Below, piece after piece: positions 9,222 through 18,265 of a stretch of DNA of 64,000 bases; within the stretch, counting starts at the first letter, position 1; every line of letters starts with the position of its first letter. The DNA is from Pseudoalteromonas sp049257235 (GTDB lineage: Bacteria > Pseudomonadota > Gammaproteobacteria > Enterobacterales > Alteromonadaceae): the NCBI RefSeq assembly GCF_049257235.1, contig NZ_JBMMUF010000001.1:124001-188000 (forward strand). Reading direction: 5' to 3'. The position numbers and the translations under genes are program-made. The notes beneath the pieces were generated by a model. The model was not told where the DNA came from and made no database searches. It saw only the letters and a program-made list of their open reading frames with translations.

Positions 9222-9779
9222 TTAGATTTCCATCAACTCTTCTTCTTTAGCGCTTAGTTGCGCGTCCATTTCTTTGATGTACTTATCTGTTAGCTTTTGA
9301 ATTTCATCTTCGCCTTGGCGTGCTTCATCTTCAGAGATTTCTTTGTCTTTTAACAGACCTTTGATATCACTGTTAGCATCACGACGAATATTACGTACCG
9401 CTACACGGCCGCTCTCAACTTCACCACGTACAATCTTGATTAAATCTTTACGACGCTCTTCCGTTAACGGAGGAAGTGGTACACGGATCACTGTACCCGC
9501 AGAAGCTGGGTTAAGGCCCAAATCTGATGTCATGATTGCTTTTTCTACAGCTTGTGCCAAAGACTTATCGAACACGCTGATCGCAAGTGTGCGAGAATCT
9601 TCAATCGTTACGTTTGCAACTTGGTTAAGCGGCGTATCTGCACCGTAGTAAGAAACTGTAATACCGTCTAGTAATGCTGGGTGAGCACGACCAGTACGAA
9701 TTTTTGACAGTTGGCTACCAAGTGCTGCTACACTTTTTTGCATGCGCTCTTGCGCACTTTTTTGAATATCGTTAATCAC
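9222..9779 (-). CDS. frr: Ribosome recycling factor
   Basis: With EF-G splits post-termination ribosomes. 185 residues, the same length as the E. coli protein. Recognisable by IRTGRAHPALLDGI near residue 28 and VRNIRRDANSDIKGLLKDKE near 130. Starts with GTG, supported by an AGGA ribosome site seven bases upstream. Thirteen bases downstream of pyrH, so co-transcribed with it. Confidence 0.96.
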   Translation of the reverse strand: MINDIQKSAQERMQKSVAALGSQLSKIRTGRAHPALLDGITVSYYGADTPLNQVANVTIEDSRTLAISVFDKSLAQAVEKAIMTSDLGLNPASAGTVIRVPLPPLTEERRKDLIKIVRGEVESGRVAVRNIRRDANSDIKGLLKDKEISEDEARQGEDEIQKLTDKYIKEMDAQLSAKEEELMEI

Positions 9780-9792
9780 GCTAGTATCCTAC

Positions 9793-10539
9793 TTATTTTG
9801 TCTCACTCGAGGCTTCTGAGGAAATAAGAGTTCCCTCTTCTTCACCCATGATGACGCGCTTAAGCGCACCAGGTTTATTCATATTAAAGACACTGATTGG
9901 CATTTTATGGTCGCGCGCCAAAGTGAAGGCTGCTAAGTCCATAACTTTCAGTTCTTTTTCAATTACTTCATTATAGGCAAGATGGCGATAAAGCGTTGCA
10001 TCTGGGTTCTTCACTGGGTCGTCGCTGAATACACCGTCTACTTTTGTTGCTTTGATTACAGTGTCTGCTTCGATTTCGATACCGCGTAAGCATGCTGCCG
10101 AGTCAGTTGTAAAGAACGGGTTACCTGTGCCTGCTGCGAAGATAACCACACGGCCTGACTTTAATAGGCTGATTGCTTCTGCCCAGTTGTAAGCGTCACA
10201 CACACCATTAAGTGGAATAGCTGACATCAAGCGCGCATTCACAAACGCACGGTGCAACGCGTCACGCATTGCTAGACCATTCATTACAGTTGCCAACATA
10301 CCCATGTGATCGCCTACTACGCGGTTCATACCTGCTTCTGCAAGCGAGCCACCACGCAAGAAGTTACCACCACCAATCACTAAACCCACTTCTACGTCGA
10401 GTTCTACAAGCTCTTTAATTTCCTGAGCCATGCGATCGAGTACTTTAGGATCGATGCCGAAGCCCTCGTCTCCCATTAAAGCTTCACCACTTAATTTAAG
10501 TAGAACACGTCTAAAAATAGGTTTGCGACTAATATTCAT
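9793..10539 (-). CDS. pyrH: UMP kinase PyrH
   Basis: Phosphorylates UMP to UDP in pyrimidine nucleotide synthesis; hexameric amino-acid-kinase fold. LLKLSGEALMGDEGFGID at the N-terminus, VIGGGNFLRGG for phosphate binding, and GTGNPFFTTDSAA for UMP are all present. I use the ATG of MNISRKPIFRRVLLK (248 residues), with AGGA just upstream; a longer reading frame would include a terminator-like hairpin in the leader. Confidence 0.96.
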   Translation of the reverse strand: MNISRKPIFRRVLLKLSGEALMGDEGFGIDPKVLDRMAQEIKELVELDVEVGLVIGGGNFLRGGSLAEAGMNRVVGDHMGMLATVMNGLAMRDALHRAFVNARLMSAIPLNGVCDAYNWAEAISLLKSGRVVIFAAGTGNPFFTTDSAACLRGIEIEADTVIKATKVDGVFSDDPVKNPDATLYRHLAYNEVIEKELKVMDLAAFTLARDHKMPISVFNMNKPGALKRVIMGEEEGTLISSEASSETK

Positions 10540-10566
10540 ATTTTCCTGGCCAATAACGAATGTGGA

Positions 10567-10611
10567 TAAAAAATAACCGCGCCTATGTGGGTACATAAGA
10601 GCGCGGTTATT
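10567..10611 (-). terminator. Terminator or attenuator between tsf and pyrH
   Basis: On the minus strand an 11-bp perfect stem (AATAACCGCGC / GCGCGGTTATT) encloses a second small hairpin (TATGT/ACATA) and is followed by T-rich sequence. It lies only about 30 bases before the pyrH start, so it either ends tsf transcripts or attenuates pyrH. Confidence 0.7.
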
Positions 10612-10633
10612 CTAATTAATTTTGCTGGACGAC

Positions 10634-10657
10634 GCAAAAGCAAATCATCGCTTTTGC
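10634..10657 (-). other. Hairpin upstream of pyrH
   Basis: Perfect 8-bp inverted repeat gcaaaagc / gcttttgc with an 8-base spacer in the tsf-pyrH gap. No T-run follows on the minus strand. Function unknown. Confidence 0.35.
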
Positions 10658-10752
10658 TCACTTTGCTTAGTAATCAGCTCAGTCTTTAAACTCTGCCATT
10701 CACTTTGTTCCGTGTATCGCCACAGCATGGTTATGTTCTAACCTATCGAGTA

Positions 10753-11604
10753 TTACTCGCCTTTAGCAGCAGCGATTTGTGCAGCTACTTCAGCAGCGAA
10801 GTCTTCTTCTTTCTTCTCGATACCTTCACCTACTTCTAGGCGAATGAAACCAGATACTGACGCGCCACGCTCTTTAAGCATGTCACCAACAGTTTGCTTA
10901 GGTTCCATGATGAAAGCTTGACCAGTAAGTGAGATTTCACCAGTGAACTTCTTCATGCGGCCAACAACCATCTTCTCAGCGATTTCAGCTGGCTTGCCTT
11001 CGTTCATAGCGATTTCTACTTGAACTGCTTTTTCTTTCTCAACAACGTCAGCTGGTACGTCTTCAGGGTTAACGAACTCTGGCTTTGAAGCAGCAACGTG
11101 CATTGCTACGTGCTTAAGCGTCTCTTCGTCAGCTTCACCAACTACAACAACACCGATACGGTCGCCGTGACGGTATGAAGCTAGCTTGTCGCCATCGATG
11201 TATTCAACGCGACGGATGTTCATGTTCTCACCGATTTTAGCAACTAGTGCAACACGCGTTTCTTCGAATTGCGCTTTAAGCGTTTCGATGTCTGCTTTAG
11301 TTTCAGCAGCAGCGTCTAGTACTTGGTTAGCAAAACCTAGGAAGTTTGCATCTTTAGCAACGAAGTCAGTTTGACAGTTAACTTCAAGAAGCGCAGCGAA
11401 ACCGTTACCTTCTTTGATAAGGATTGTACCTTCAGCAGCAATGTTACCTGCTTTTTTAGCAGCTTTAGCAGCACCGCTCTTACGCATGTTTTCGATCGCT
11501 AGATCGATGTCACCGTTAGTTTCAGTTAGTGCTTTTTTACAATCCATCATGCCAGCGCCAGTGCGCTCACGTAATTCTTTAACTAGGGCAGCAGTTACAG
11601 CCAT
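10753..11604 (-). CDS. tsf: Elongation factor Ts
   Basis: Nucleotide exchange factor for EF-Tu. 283 residues, the E. coli length. N-terminal UBA-like module (MAVTAALVKELRERTGAGMMDCKKAL) carries the signature LRERTGAGMMDCKKAL; the EF-Tu contact TDFVAKD sits near residue 80. Second gene of the rpsB-tsf operon, separated from rpsB by a stem-loop. Confidence 0.97.
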   Translation of the reverse strand: MAVTAALVKELRERTGAGMMDCKKALTETNGDIDLAIENMRKSGAAKAAKKAGNIAAEGTILIKEGNGFAALLEVNCQTDFVAKDANFLGFANQVLDAAAETKADIETLKAQFEETRVALVAKIGENMNIRRVEYIDGDKLASYRHGDRIGVVVVGEADEETLKHVAMHVAASKPEFVNPEDVPADVVEKEKAVQVEIAMNEGKPAEIAEKMVVGRMKKFTGEISLTGQAFIMEPKQTVGDMLKERGASVSGFIRLEVGEGIEKKEEDFAAEVAAQIAAAKGE

Positions 11605-11664
11605 GGGAAATTCCTCAAATCAATGTTTAGAGCAAGTGACGAGGTGTCACTTTGAAATAAGAAT

Positions 11665-11699
11665 ATCAAGTCTTCACCGCATCAGGATGAAGACTTGAT
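11665..11699 (-). terminator. rpsB-tsf intergenic stem-loop (attenuator candidate)
   Basis: Perfect 12-bp stem (atcaagtcttca / tgaagacttgat) with an 11-base loop between the two genes, followed on the minus strand by ATTCTTATTT. An attenuator between rpsB and tsf, making more S2 than EF-Ts message or separating the two, is known in E. coli; the equivalent role here is inferred. Confidence 0.6.
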
Positions 11700-11715
11700 C
11701 ATAAGCGAGTCGCGA

Positions 11716-12444
11716 TTACTCAGCTGCGACGAAATCGTCTTTTTCAGCTTGAACGGCGATGTTGCTCTCACGGCCTTCAGTAACAGCAGTAGCAACTGCG
11801 TTAGTGTAAAGCTGGATAGCACGGATCGCGTCATCGTTACCAGGAACGATGTAGTCAACGCCGTCTGGGTTAGAGTTAGTATCAACGATTGATACTACTG
11901 GAATGCCCAGGTTGTTCGCTTCTTTGATAGCAATGTGCTCGTGATCAGCATCGATAACGAAAAGTGCGTCTGGAAGACCGCCCATGTCTTTGATACCGCC
12001 AAGGCTCTTTTCAAGCTTAGCCATTTCACGAGTAAGCATTAACGCTTCTTTCTTAGTTAGCTTCTCAAACGTACCGTCTTGGCTTTGAGTTTCAAGATCT
12101 TTAAGACGCTTGATTGACTGGCGAACAGTTTTCCAGTTAGTAAGCATACCACCTAACCAACGGTGATTTACGTAGAACTGGTCACATTTAACTGCCGCTT
12201 CTTTTACTGCTTCGCTTGCAGCGCGCTTAGTACCAACGAAAAGTACTTTACCTTTGTTTGATGCTACGTTCTGTAAGAAGCTAAGTGCATCATTGAACAT
12301 AGGTACAGTTTGCTCAAGGTTGATGATGTGAACACGGTTACGAGCACCGAAGATGAACGGCTTCATCTTAGGGTTCCAGTAACGAGCCTGGTGACCGAAG
12401 TGTACACCCGCCTTTAGCATATCGCGCATTGAAACGTTTGCCAT
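11716..12444 (-). CDS. rpsB: 30S ribosomal protein S2
   Basis: Small-subunit ribosomal protein bound late in assembly, needed for S1 binding. 242 residues starting MANVSMRDMLKAGVHFGHQ; signatures VNHRWLGGMLTNWKT and PDALFVIDADHEHIAIKEA. The ATG has GAGG eight bases upstream; a longer reading frame upstream only translates the leader. Preceded by a leader of nearly 200 bases behind a stringent-type promoter, in line with S2 autoregulation through the rpsB 5' leader known in gammaproteobacteria. Confidence 0.97.
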   Translation of the reverse strand: MANVSMRDMLKAGVHFGHQARYWNPKMKPFIFGARNRVHIINLEQTVPMFNDALSFLQNVASNKGKVLFVGTKRAASEAVKEAAVKCDQFYVNHRWLGGMLTNWKTVRQSIKRLKDLETQSQDGTFEKLTKKEALMLTREMAKLEKSLGGIKDMGGLPDALFVIDADHEHIAIKEANNLGIPVVSIVDTNSNPDGVDYIVPGNDDAIRAIQLYTNAVATAVTEGRESNIAVQAEKDDFVAAE

Positions 12445-12647
12445 TGTATTTTCCTCTATATAAGTTTGGGTTAAGCCTCCACATATCCCATAGCACCAAC
12501 ACGTTAGAATAAATTCTTTCATGCACCCAAGTGTATGTGTCGATATGTGTGTGTGTTAATATTAAATGGTTCTGTCTTCGTTACAGACAAATCATCTTCA
12601 TTTGCTTACACAAGTGAAATGATTTTATTTGTAAAAAGACGGCGCGC

Positions 12648-12676
12648 TTTATACCATATTGGCGACTAAGACTCAA
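12648..12676 (-). promoter_or_regulatory. rpsB-tsf promoter
   Basis: On the minus strand TTGAGT, 17 bases, TATAAA, then GCGCGCC. The GC-rich discriminator is typical of ribosomal promoters inhibited by ppGpp/DksA. Start of transcription would be near 12641, leaving a leader of about 195 bases before rpsB, the region where S2 is known to autoregulate in related bacteria. Confidence 0.75.
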
Positions 12677-12732
12677 TCTTTTGCACACAATTTGTGCGCA
12701 AATTACATTTAAAGAATCGAATTGGAGCATCA

Positions 12733-13521
12733 ATGACTGCAGTGATCAAAACCCCAGAAGAAATCGAAAAAATGCGCGTAGCAGGCCGTTTGGCTGCCGA
12801 GGTACTGGAGATGATCGGGCCACATGTTAAACCTGGGGTGACCACTGATGAGCTCAACACCATTTGCCACGACTACATTGTGAATGAGCAAGATGCTATC
12901 CCGGCGCCTCTTAATTACCATGGCTTTCCGAAATCAATTTGTACATCAGTGAACCATGTTATTTGTCACGGTATTCCCAATGATAAGCCGCTAAAAGACG
13001 GCGACATCATTAACATCGACGTTACCGTTATTAAAGATGGATATCATGGTGACACATCAAAAATGTTTCATGTCGGCCAACCAAGCATTCAAGGCAAACG
13101 CCTGTGCGAAGTGACACAAGAAAGCCTGTATCTTGCCATTAAAATGGTGAAACCAGGGGTGCGTCTGGGTGATATTGGCGCAGCCATTCAAAAATATGCT
13201 GAAAGCTTTAGCTATTCAATTGTACGCGAGTACTGTGGTCATGGTATTGGTAAAGAATTCCATGAAGAACCACAAGTAATGCACTATGGCCGCCCTGGTA
13301 CAGGTGAAACACTGCAAGCCGGTATGTGTTTAACGATTGAGCCGATGGTCAATGCGGGTAAACGCCAGTGTAAGTTACTCAAAGACGAGTGGACGGTAAT
13401 CACCAAGGACCGCAGCTTGTCTGCACAATGGGAACACACCCTACTGGTTACCGACAATGGTGTAGAAATACTGACTCTGCGCAGTGATGAAGACTTACCC
13501 CGCGTGATTGAGCACAACTAA
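12733..13521 (+). CDS. map: Methionine aminopeptidase, type I
   Basis: Removes the initiator Met from nascent proteins. 262 residues. The five metal ligands are recognisable: Asp in INIDVTVIKDGYHGDTSKMF (two), His in REYCGHGIGKEFHEEP, Glu in CLTIEPMVN and Glu in SAQWEHTLLV. The ATG used has GGAG seven bases upstream; a longer frame starting 13 codons earlier lacks a ribosome site. Divergent from rpsB, the usual arrangement, and followed 15 bases later by glnD. Confidence 0.96.
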   Translation: MTAVIKTPEEIEKMRVAGRLAAEVLEMIGPHVKPGVTTDELNTICHDYIVNEQDAIPAPLNYHGFPKSICTSVNHVICHGIPNDKPLKDGDIINIDVTVIKDGYHGDTSKMFHVGQPSIQGKRLCEVTQESLYLAIKMVKPGVRLGDIGAAIQKYAESFSYSIVREYCGHGIGKEFHEEPQVMHYGRPGTGETLQAGMCLTIEPMVNAGKRQCKLLKDEWTVITKDRSLSAQWEHTLLVTDNGVEILTLRSDEDLPRVIEHN

Positions 13522-13536
13522 TTAAAGGAAATTGCA

Positions 13537-16167
13537 GTGGCCCTACCGAATAAATTAAAAGACCTGCTTGAGCAGGCAAATGAATTGGAAGAGTACAAAG
13601 CCTGTAGTCAATATTTTTACAAATGGCTGAATAACCAATTTGATAAACAGCCGGTAGGTTCACTCATTCGAGCGCGCGCTGAATACATTGACCGCTTGTT
13701 AATTAAGTTATTTCACAGCTTTGGACTGGCTCAAAACCCCGATCTCGCTTTAGTCGCGGTTGGCGGCTACGGTCGAGGTGAATTACATCCTTATTCTGAT
13801 ATTGATTTTTTACTTCTGGTCAATGACGACCCATCAGAACAAGTGTGCGAGCAAATTGGCCAATTTGTAACGCGGTTGTGGGATCTCAACCTTGAGATTG
13901 GTCACAGCGTGCGCACGAGAGCTCAGGCGATTGAACAAAAGCGTGAAGACGTCAGTTTCGCCACAAGCCTGCTTGAAAGTCGTCTTATCTTTGGTAATCA
14001 CATCGAATTTGAAAAACTCAAAGATCATATTATTCAGACGCCAGTTTGGGGTTCTGCGGAATTTTTTACTGCCAAACGTCAAGAACAAGACGTTCGTCAC
14101 CGTAAGTGTCACGGCACCGCCTACAACCTAGAGCCAAACATCAAAGAAAACCCCGGTGGTCTGCGTGATTTGCAAACCATTATTTGGGTGGCCAAAAAGC
14201 ACTTCCAAGCCGAAGCGCTCGAAGAGTTAATTAATCATGGATATCTAACCCATGAGGAATACCAAGAGTTACTCGAGTGTTTGGAAAATCTGTGGAACAT
14301 ACGATTTGCGCTTCACTTAGCAGCAGGTCGTAACGAAAATCGCTTATTGTTCGATTATCAGCCCCATGCCGCGGAGATACTCGGTTTTGGTAGCGATGGT
14401 AAAGCATCAGTCGAGCGCATGATGAAGCGCCTGTTTCGGATTATGAGTCGTGTACGCGAACTTAATCAGATGCTACTGACAAACTTTGAGCAGTCGATCA
14501 TTCCTAAGAGCCAAGAGTTACAAGTTGTAGAGTTAGATCGAAATTTTGAACGCATTGGTCATCAAATTCGCGTAAAAAACCCTTCAGTGTTTTTTCGCCG
14601 TGATCAGCTACTGGTGTTGTTCGAGCACATTGCTGACAATCCTGAAATCACGCATATTCATCCAAGTACCATCAGGACAATGCGTCAGGTGCGTCGCCGC
14701 TTATTAGGCGACTTACAAGATTACGCGGGGTGTCGTGAAGCCTTCATGCGCTTGGTGAAACATCCTAATGGCATGGGCCGCGCATTTACTCTGATGCACA
14801 AACACGGCATGCTCGCCGCTTACCTACCGCAATGGCGTAACATCTTTGGGCAAATGCAGTTTGATTTGTTCCACGCTTACACGGTGGATGAACACACTCA
14901 TAAGTTAATTAACAACATATATCAATATGGTGACAAGAGCCGCGCTCAGGAGTTTCCGTTGTGCAGCGAAATTTTAACGCGCATGGATAAACCTGAATTG
15001 CTGTATCTAGCAGCCATTTTCCACGACATTGCCAAAGGCCGAGGTGGCGACCATTCTGAGCTAGGTGCGGTAGATGCGCTTGCCTTTGCTCGCCTACATC
15101 AATTACCGACCTCTGACGGCAAACTCATTGCGTGGCTCGTTGAGAATCACCTACTGATGTCGGTCACTGCGCAACGTAAAGACATTAACGACCCTGATGT
15201 AATTAATGAATTCGCCACAAAGGTTAAAAATGAGCGTCAACTCGATTACCTTTACTGTCTAACCGTTGCTGATATTCGTGCCACCAACGATAACCTATGG
15301 AATGATTGGAAAAATACGCTGTTGCGCGAGTTGTATCTGCATACTCAACGTGCACTGCGTTTAGGGCTTGAGAATCCGATGGACATGCGCGACCAAATTC
15401 GCGACAAAAAGCACCAAGCTAAACAGCGCCTTATTAACCATGGTTTTGATGAGGCGCACATCGATTTATTGTGGGGACGACTCAAAGCAAACTATTTTAC
15501 CGCATTTAGTGAGCAGCAAATCTCTTGGCACAGCGAGCACCTACTTGAGGCTGAGGATTTAACCCAAGCCAGTGTCGATGTTTCTGTGCAGCCGATGCAC
15601 GGCGGTACTCAGGTTTTCGCTTATAGCCCGTACAGCTCGGGTCTATTTGCTCGTCTGGTAACGGTTATTGGCTCGAAAAAGGCACAAATACAACATGCGC
15701 AGGTTATGACGACCAAAGATGGTTACGTACTCTTTAGTTTCGTTATCCTAGAAGAAAACGGTGAGCCGTTGTCACAAAGCCGTTGTAATGGCATTCGTCG
15801 CGCATTAGAAATTACCTTACATGATCCGAAGAAGAAAATTCGTATCAAGAAAAATCGTTCACAACGATTTAAAGATTTCAATATCAAACCCAAGGTGGTC
15901 TTGCGTCCACATGCCCGTTCTGATCGCAGTCTAATTGAAATACAAGCAGTTGATATTCCTGGTTTATTAACCAAGATTGCAGAAGTATTTCAGCGTCATC
16001 AATTGCATATACACGCGGCTAGGATCACCACTGTTGGCGAGAGAGCTGAAGACTTTTTCGTAGTCTCAAATAATGAATACAAAGCGTTGACGGATGAACA
16101 ACAAGTTAAAATCCATCAAGCGTTGAGGAAGAAACTAAATGCTGATAACGAGGCGGCCAACGCCTGA
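13537..16167 (+). CDS. glnD: Bifunctional uridylyltransferase/uridylyl-removing enzyme GlnD
   Basis: Primary nitrogen sensor: uridylylates PII under nitrogen limitation and deuridylylates it when glutamine is high. 876 residues. Nucleotidyltransferase motif VAVGGYGRGELHPYSDIDFLLL (about 69-90), GlnD linker, HD phosphohydrolase domain with AAIFHDIAKGRGGDHSELG (about 490), then two C-terminal ACT domains (about 690-770 and 800-870) for glutamine sensing. Begins with GTG preceded by AAAGGAA. Lies between map and dapD as in many gammaproteobacteria. Confidence 0.97.
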   Translation: MALPNKLKDLLEQANELEEYKACSQYFYKWLNNQFDKQPVGSLIRARAEYIDRLLIKLFHSFGLAQNPDLALVAVGGYGRGELHPYSDIDFLLLVNDDPSEQVCEQIGQFVTRLWDLNLEIGHSVRTRAQAIEQKREDVSFATSLLESRLIFGNHIEFEKLKDHIIQTPVWGSAEFFTAKRQEQDVRHRKCHGTAYNLEPNIKENPGGLRDLQTIIWVAKKHFQAEALEELINHGYLTHEEYQELLECLENLWNIRFALHLAAGRNENRLLFDYQPHAAEILGFGSDGKASVERMMKRLFRIMSRVRELNQMLLTNFEQSIIPKSQELQVVELDRNFERIGHQIRVKNPSVFFRRDQLLVLFEHIADNPEITHIHPSTIRTMRQVRRRLLGDLQDYAGCREAFMRLVKHPNGMGRAFTLMHKHGMLAAYLPQWRNIFGQMQFDLFHAYTVDEHTHKLINNIYQYGDKSRAQEFPLCSEILTRMDKPELLYLAAIFHDIAKGRGGDHSELGAVDALAFARLHQLPTSDGKLIAWLVENHLLMSVTAQRKDINDPDVINEFATKVKNERQLDYLYCLTVADIRATNDNLWNDWKNTLLRELYLHTQRALRLGLENPMDMRDQIRDKKHQAKQRLINHGFDEAHIDLLWGRLKANYFTAFSEQQISWHSEHLLEAEDLTQASVDVSVQPMHGGTQVFAYSPYSSGLFARLVTVIGSKKAQIQHAQVMTTKDGYVLFSFVILEENGEPLSQSRCNGIRRALEITLHDPKKKIRIKKNRSQRFKDFNIKPKVVLRPHARSDRSLIEIQAVDIPGLLTKIAEVFQRHQLHIHAARITTVGERAEDFFVVSNNEYKALTDEQQVKIHQALRKKLNADNEAANA

Positions 16168-16189
16168 TCAGCCAATAATAGAGGATACT

Positions 16190-17014
16190 ATGGCAGACTT
16201 AAAATCTATCATCGAACAGGCTTGGGACAACCGAGATGCAATTACGCCAAGCACTGTTGAAGCGCATGTCAAAGACGCAATTATCGAGGTGTTAGAACGC
16301 CTTGATAAAGGTGATGCACGTGTGGCAGAGAAGATTTCTGGTGAGTGGGTTGTACATCAGTGGTTAAAAAAAGCAGTACTACTGTCTTTTCGTATTCGAG
16401 ATAACCAACCAATTACAGATGGCGCAAACCAGTACTACGATAAAGTGCCGTTAAAATTCGCAGACTACACGCCAGAGCAATTCCAACAAGAAGGCATGCG
16501 TGTAGTCCCTAATGCGGTGGCGCGTAAGGGCAGCTATATCGGCAAAAACGTTGTACTGATGCCTTCATACACCAACATCGGTGCGTATGTTGATGACGGT
16601 ACTATGGTCGACACGTGGGCGACCGTTGGCTCATGTGCTCAGATTGGTAAGAATGTTCATCTATCGGGTGGCGTAGGCATTGGTGGTGTTTTAGAGCCAT
16701 TACAAGCGAATCCAACCATCATTGAGGATAACTGCTTTATCGGTGCTCGCTCTGAAATCGTCGAAGGCGTGATTGTCGAAGAAGGCGCCGTTATTTCAAT
16801 GGGCGTGTACATTTCACAAAGCACACGCATTTATGACAGAGAGACAGGAAAAGTACACTATGGCCGCGTCCCTGCAGGCTCAGTTGTTGTGCCTGGCTCA
16901 CTACCAAGCAAAGATGGCAGCCATAGCTTATATGCTGCGATCATCGTCAAAAAAGTTGATAAACAAACCCGTGAAAAAGTAGGTGTTAACGCCCTACTTC
17001 GTGGTATTGAATAA
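16190..17014 (+). CDS. dapD: Tetrahydrodipicolinate N-succinyltransferase DapD
   Basis: Succinylates tetrahydrodipicolinate in the lysine/diaminopimelate pathway, feeding peptidoglycan. 274 residues. The N-terminal helical domain precedes a hexapeptide-repeat helix (GSYIGKNVVLMPSYTNIGAY, then VGIGGVLEPLQANP and FIGARSEIVEGVIVEEGAV). The ATG with GAGGAT upstream is chosen; a longer frame would overlap the glnD end. Confidence 0.97.
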   Translation: MADLKSIIEQAWDNRDAITPSTVEAHVKDAIIEVLERLDKGDARVAEKISGEWVVHQWLKKAVLLSFRIRDNQPITDGANQYYDKVPLKFADYTPEQFQQEGMRVVPNAVARKGSYIGKNVVLMPSYTNIGAYVDDGTMVDTWATVGSCAQIGKNVHLSGGVGIGGVLEPLQANPTIIEDNCFIGARSEIVEGVIVEEGAVISMGVYISQSTRIYDRETGKVHYGRVPAGSVVVPGSLPSKDGSHSLYAAIIVKKVDKQTREKVGVNALLRGIE

Positions 17015-17031
17015 ATCGCACATCACACCTT

Positions 17032-17056
17032 AGCCAAGCTCACTATGAGCTTGGCT
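17032..17056 (+). other. Hairpin after dapD
   Basis: Perfect 11-bp inverted repeat agccaagctca / tgagcttggct with loop cta, 18 bases after the dapD stop. No T-run follows, so a role as 3' end stabiliser or Rho-dependent processing site is more likely than intrinsic termination. Confidence 0.5.
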
Positions 17057-17144
17057 GCTCGCCACAACGCTTATTCACCTATTCTATTTGAAATATTGTC
17101 CTCACTGCGTTACTGATAGTGAATACCGCTTGTGAGATAGATAT

Positions 17145-18194
17145 ATGAATAAACGGACCTTTTTAAAAACATGCTCATTGTTGGGGGCGAGTGTTTTGGC
17201 ACACTCCACAGCCTACTCGAGCACGTCGCCAATGACATCAAAGCAACACATTATTAAGCCTAAAGCACTGCCAAGAGGCGGCTCCATCGGCATTGTAAGT
17301 CCATCTTCAGCAACCGCGCACCACAAAGACATTGTCCTAGCTAAGCAAATCATCGAGGCCCTCGGTTACAATGCACACGTTGCCAAAAATGTGATGCAGC
17401 GAAGGGGGCACCTAGCGGGCACAGATCAACAACGAGCCGACGATTTAAACACCCTTTTTGCCGACCCCAGCATCGATGCAATTTTCTGCTTACGCGGTGG
17501 CTCAGGTGCAGCGCGCATATTGCCACTGCTCAACTATCAAACCATCAAGCTCAATCCTAAACCACTGCTCGGCTATTCTGATATAACGGCGCTACACAAT
17601 GCCATATTGGCACAAACTGGCATGATAAGCTTCCACGGTCCTAATGCATCGAGTGATTGGAATGGCTTCCATGTAGACCAATTTCAGCGCCTGTTTGAGC
17701 AACAACAACGCATGCGCTATCAAAATTTAGACAAGCAAGACGGTGAATTAGTCAATCGTGATTACTTTACCCAAACACTCACTCCGGGTGTGGCTAAAGG
17801 ACGTCTAATAGGAGGCAACCTGACTGTGCTAACAGCATTAGCCGGCTCAGCGTATTTACCGGATTTTGACGGTGCGATTTTGTTCTTAGAAGACATTGGT
17901 GAGGCACCTTATCGCGTTGATCGCATGATGAGTACACTCAAACTGATGGGAGCGCTTGATAAAATAGCAGGCTTCGTATTTGGGGGTTGTAATGACTGTA
18001 ACCCTGGTGCTGGCTACGGCTCGCTAAGTCTCGATGAAATATTCAATGATTACATACGACCACTCGGTATCCCCGCTTACACTGGGGCGATGATCGGCCA
18101 CATTGAACGCCAGTTTATTTTGCCTGTTGGCGCAATGGTCACGCTTGATGCCAATAACAGAACGATGGTGCTTGAGGAGTCAGTGTTTAGTTAG
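17145..18194 (+). CDS. LD-carboxypeptidase (peptidase S66, LdcA-like), exported
   Basis: Cleaves the L-Lys/mDap-D-Ala bond of murein tetrapeptides during peptidoglycan recycling, by family. 349 residues. The Ser-Glu-His triad is recognisable: Ser145 in LLGYSDITAL, Glu249 in LFLEDIGEAPYRVDR, His319 in GAMIGHIERQF; spacings match the P. aeruginosa LdcA triad closely. Odd for a cytosolic family: residues 1-25 (MNKRTFLKTCSLLGASVLA) look like a Tat signal peptide (KRTFLK then a hydrophobic stretch), so this copy is probably periplasmic. Starts 130 bases after dapD, separated by a hairpin, so probably its own unit. Confidence 0.88.
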   Translation: MNKRTFLKTCSLLGASVLAHSTAYSSTSPMTSKQHIIKPKALPRGGSIGIVSPSSATAHHKDIVLAKQIIEALGYNAHVAKNVMQRRGHLAGTDQQRADDLNTLFADPSIDAIFCLRGGSGAARILPLLNYQTIKLNPKPLLGYSDITALHNAILAQTGMISFHGPNASSDWNGFHVDQFQRLFEQQQRMRYQNLDKQDGELVNRDYFTQTLTPGVAKGRLIGGNLTVLTALAGSAYLPDFDGAILFLEDIGEAPYRVDRMMSTLKLMGALDKIAGFVFGGCNDCNPGAGYGSLSLDEIFNDYIRPLGIPAYTGAMIGHIERQFILPVGAMVTLDANNRTMVLEESVFS

Positions 18195-18227
18195 CAAGTT
18201 CAGGCTTGAGTAACGTATGTGAGATAC

Positions 18228-18258
18228 AAAAAAGCCCCTTATCGGGGCCTATTTTTAG
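18228..18258. terminator. Bidirectional terminator between ldcA-like gene and small ORF
   Basis: GCCCC ttatc GGGGC hairpin flanked by AAAAAA on one side and TATTTTT on the other, so it can end both the plus-strand carboxypeptidase gene and the minus-strand small gene. Confidence 0.8.
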
Positions 18259-18265
18259 TTTGGGA

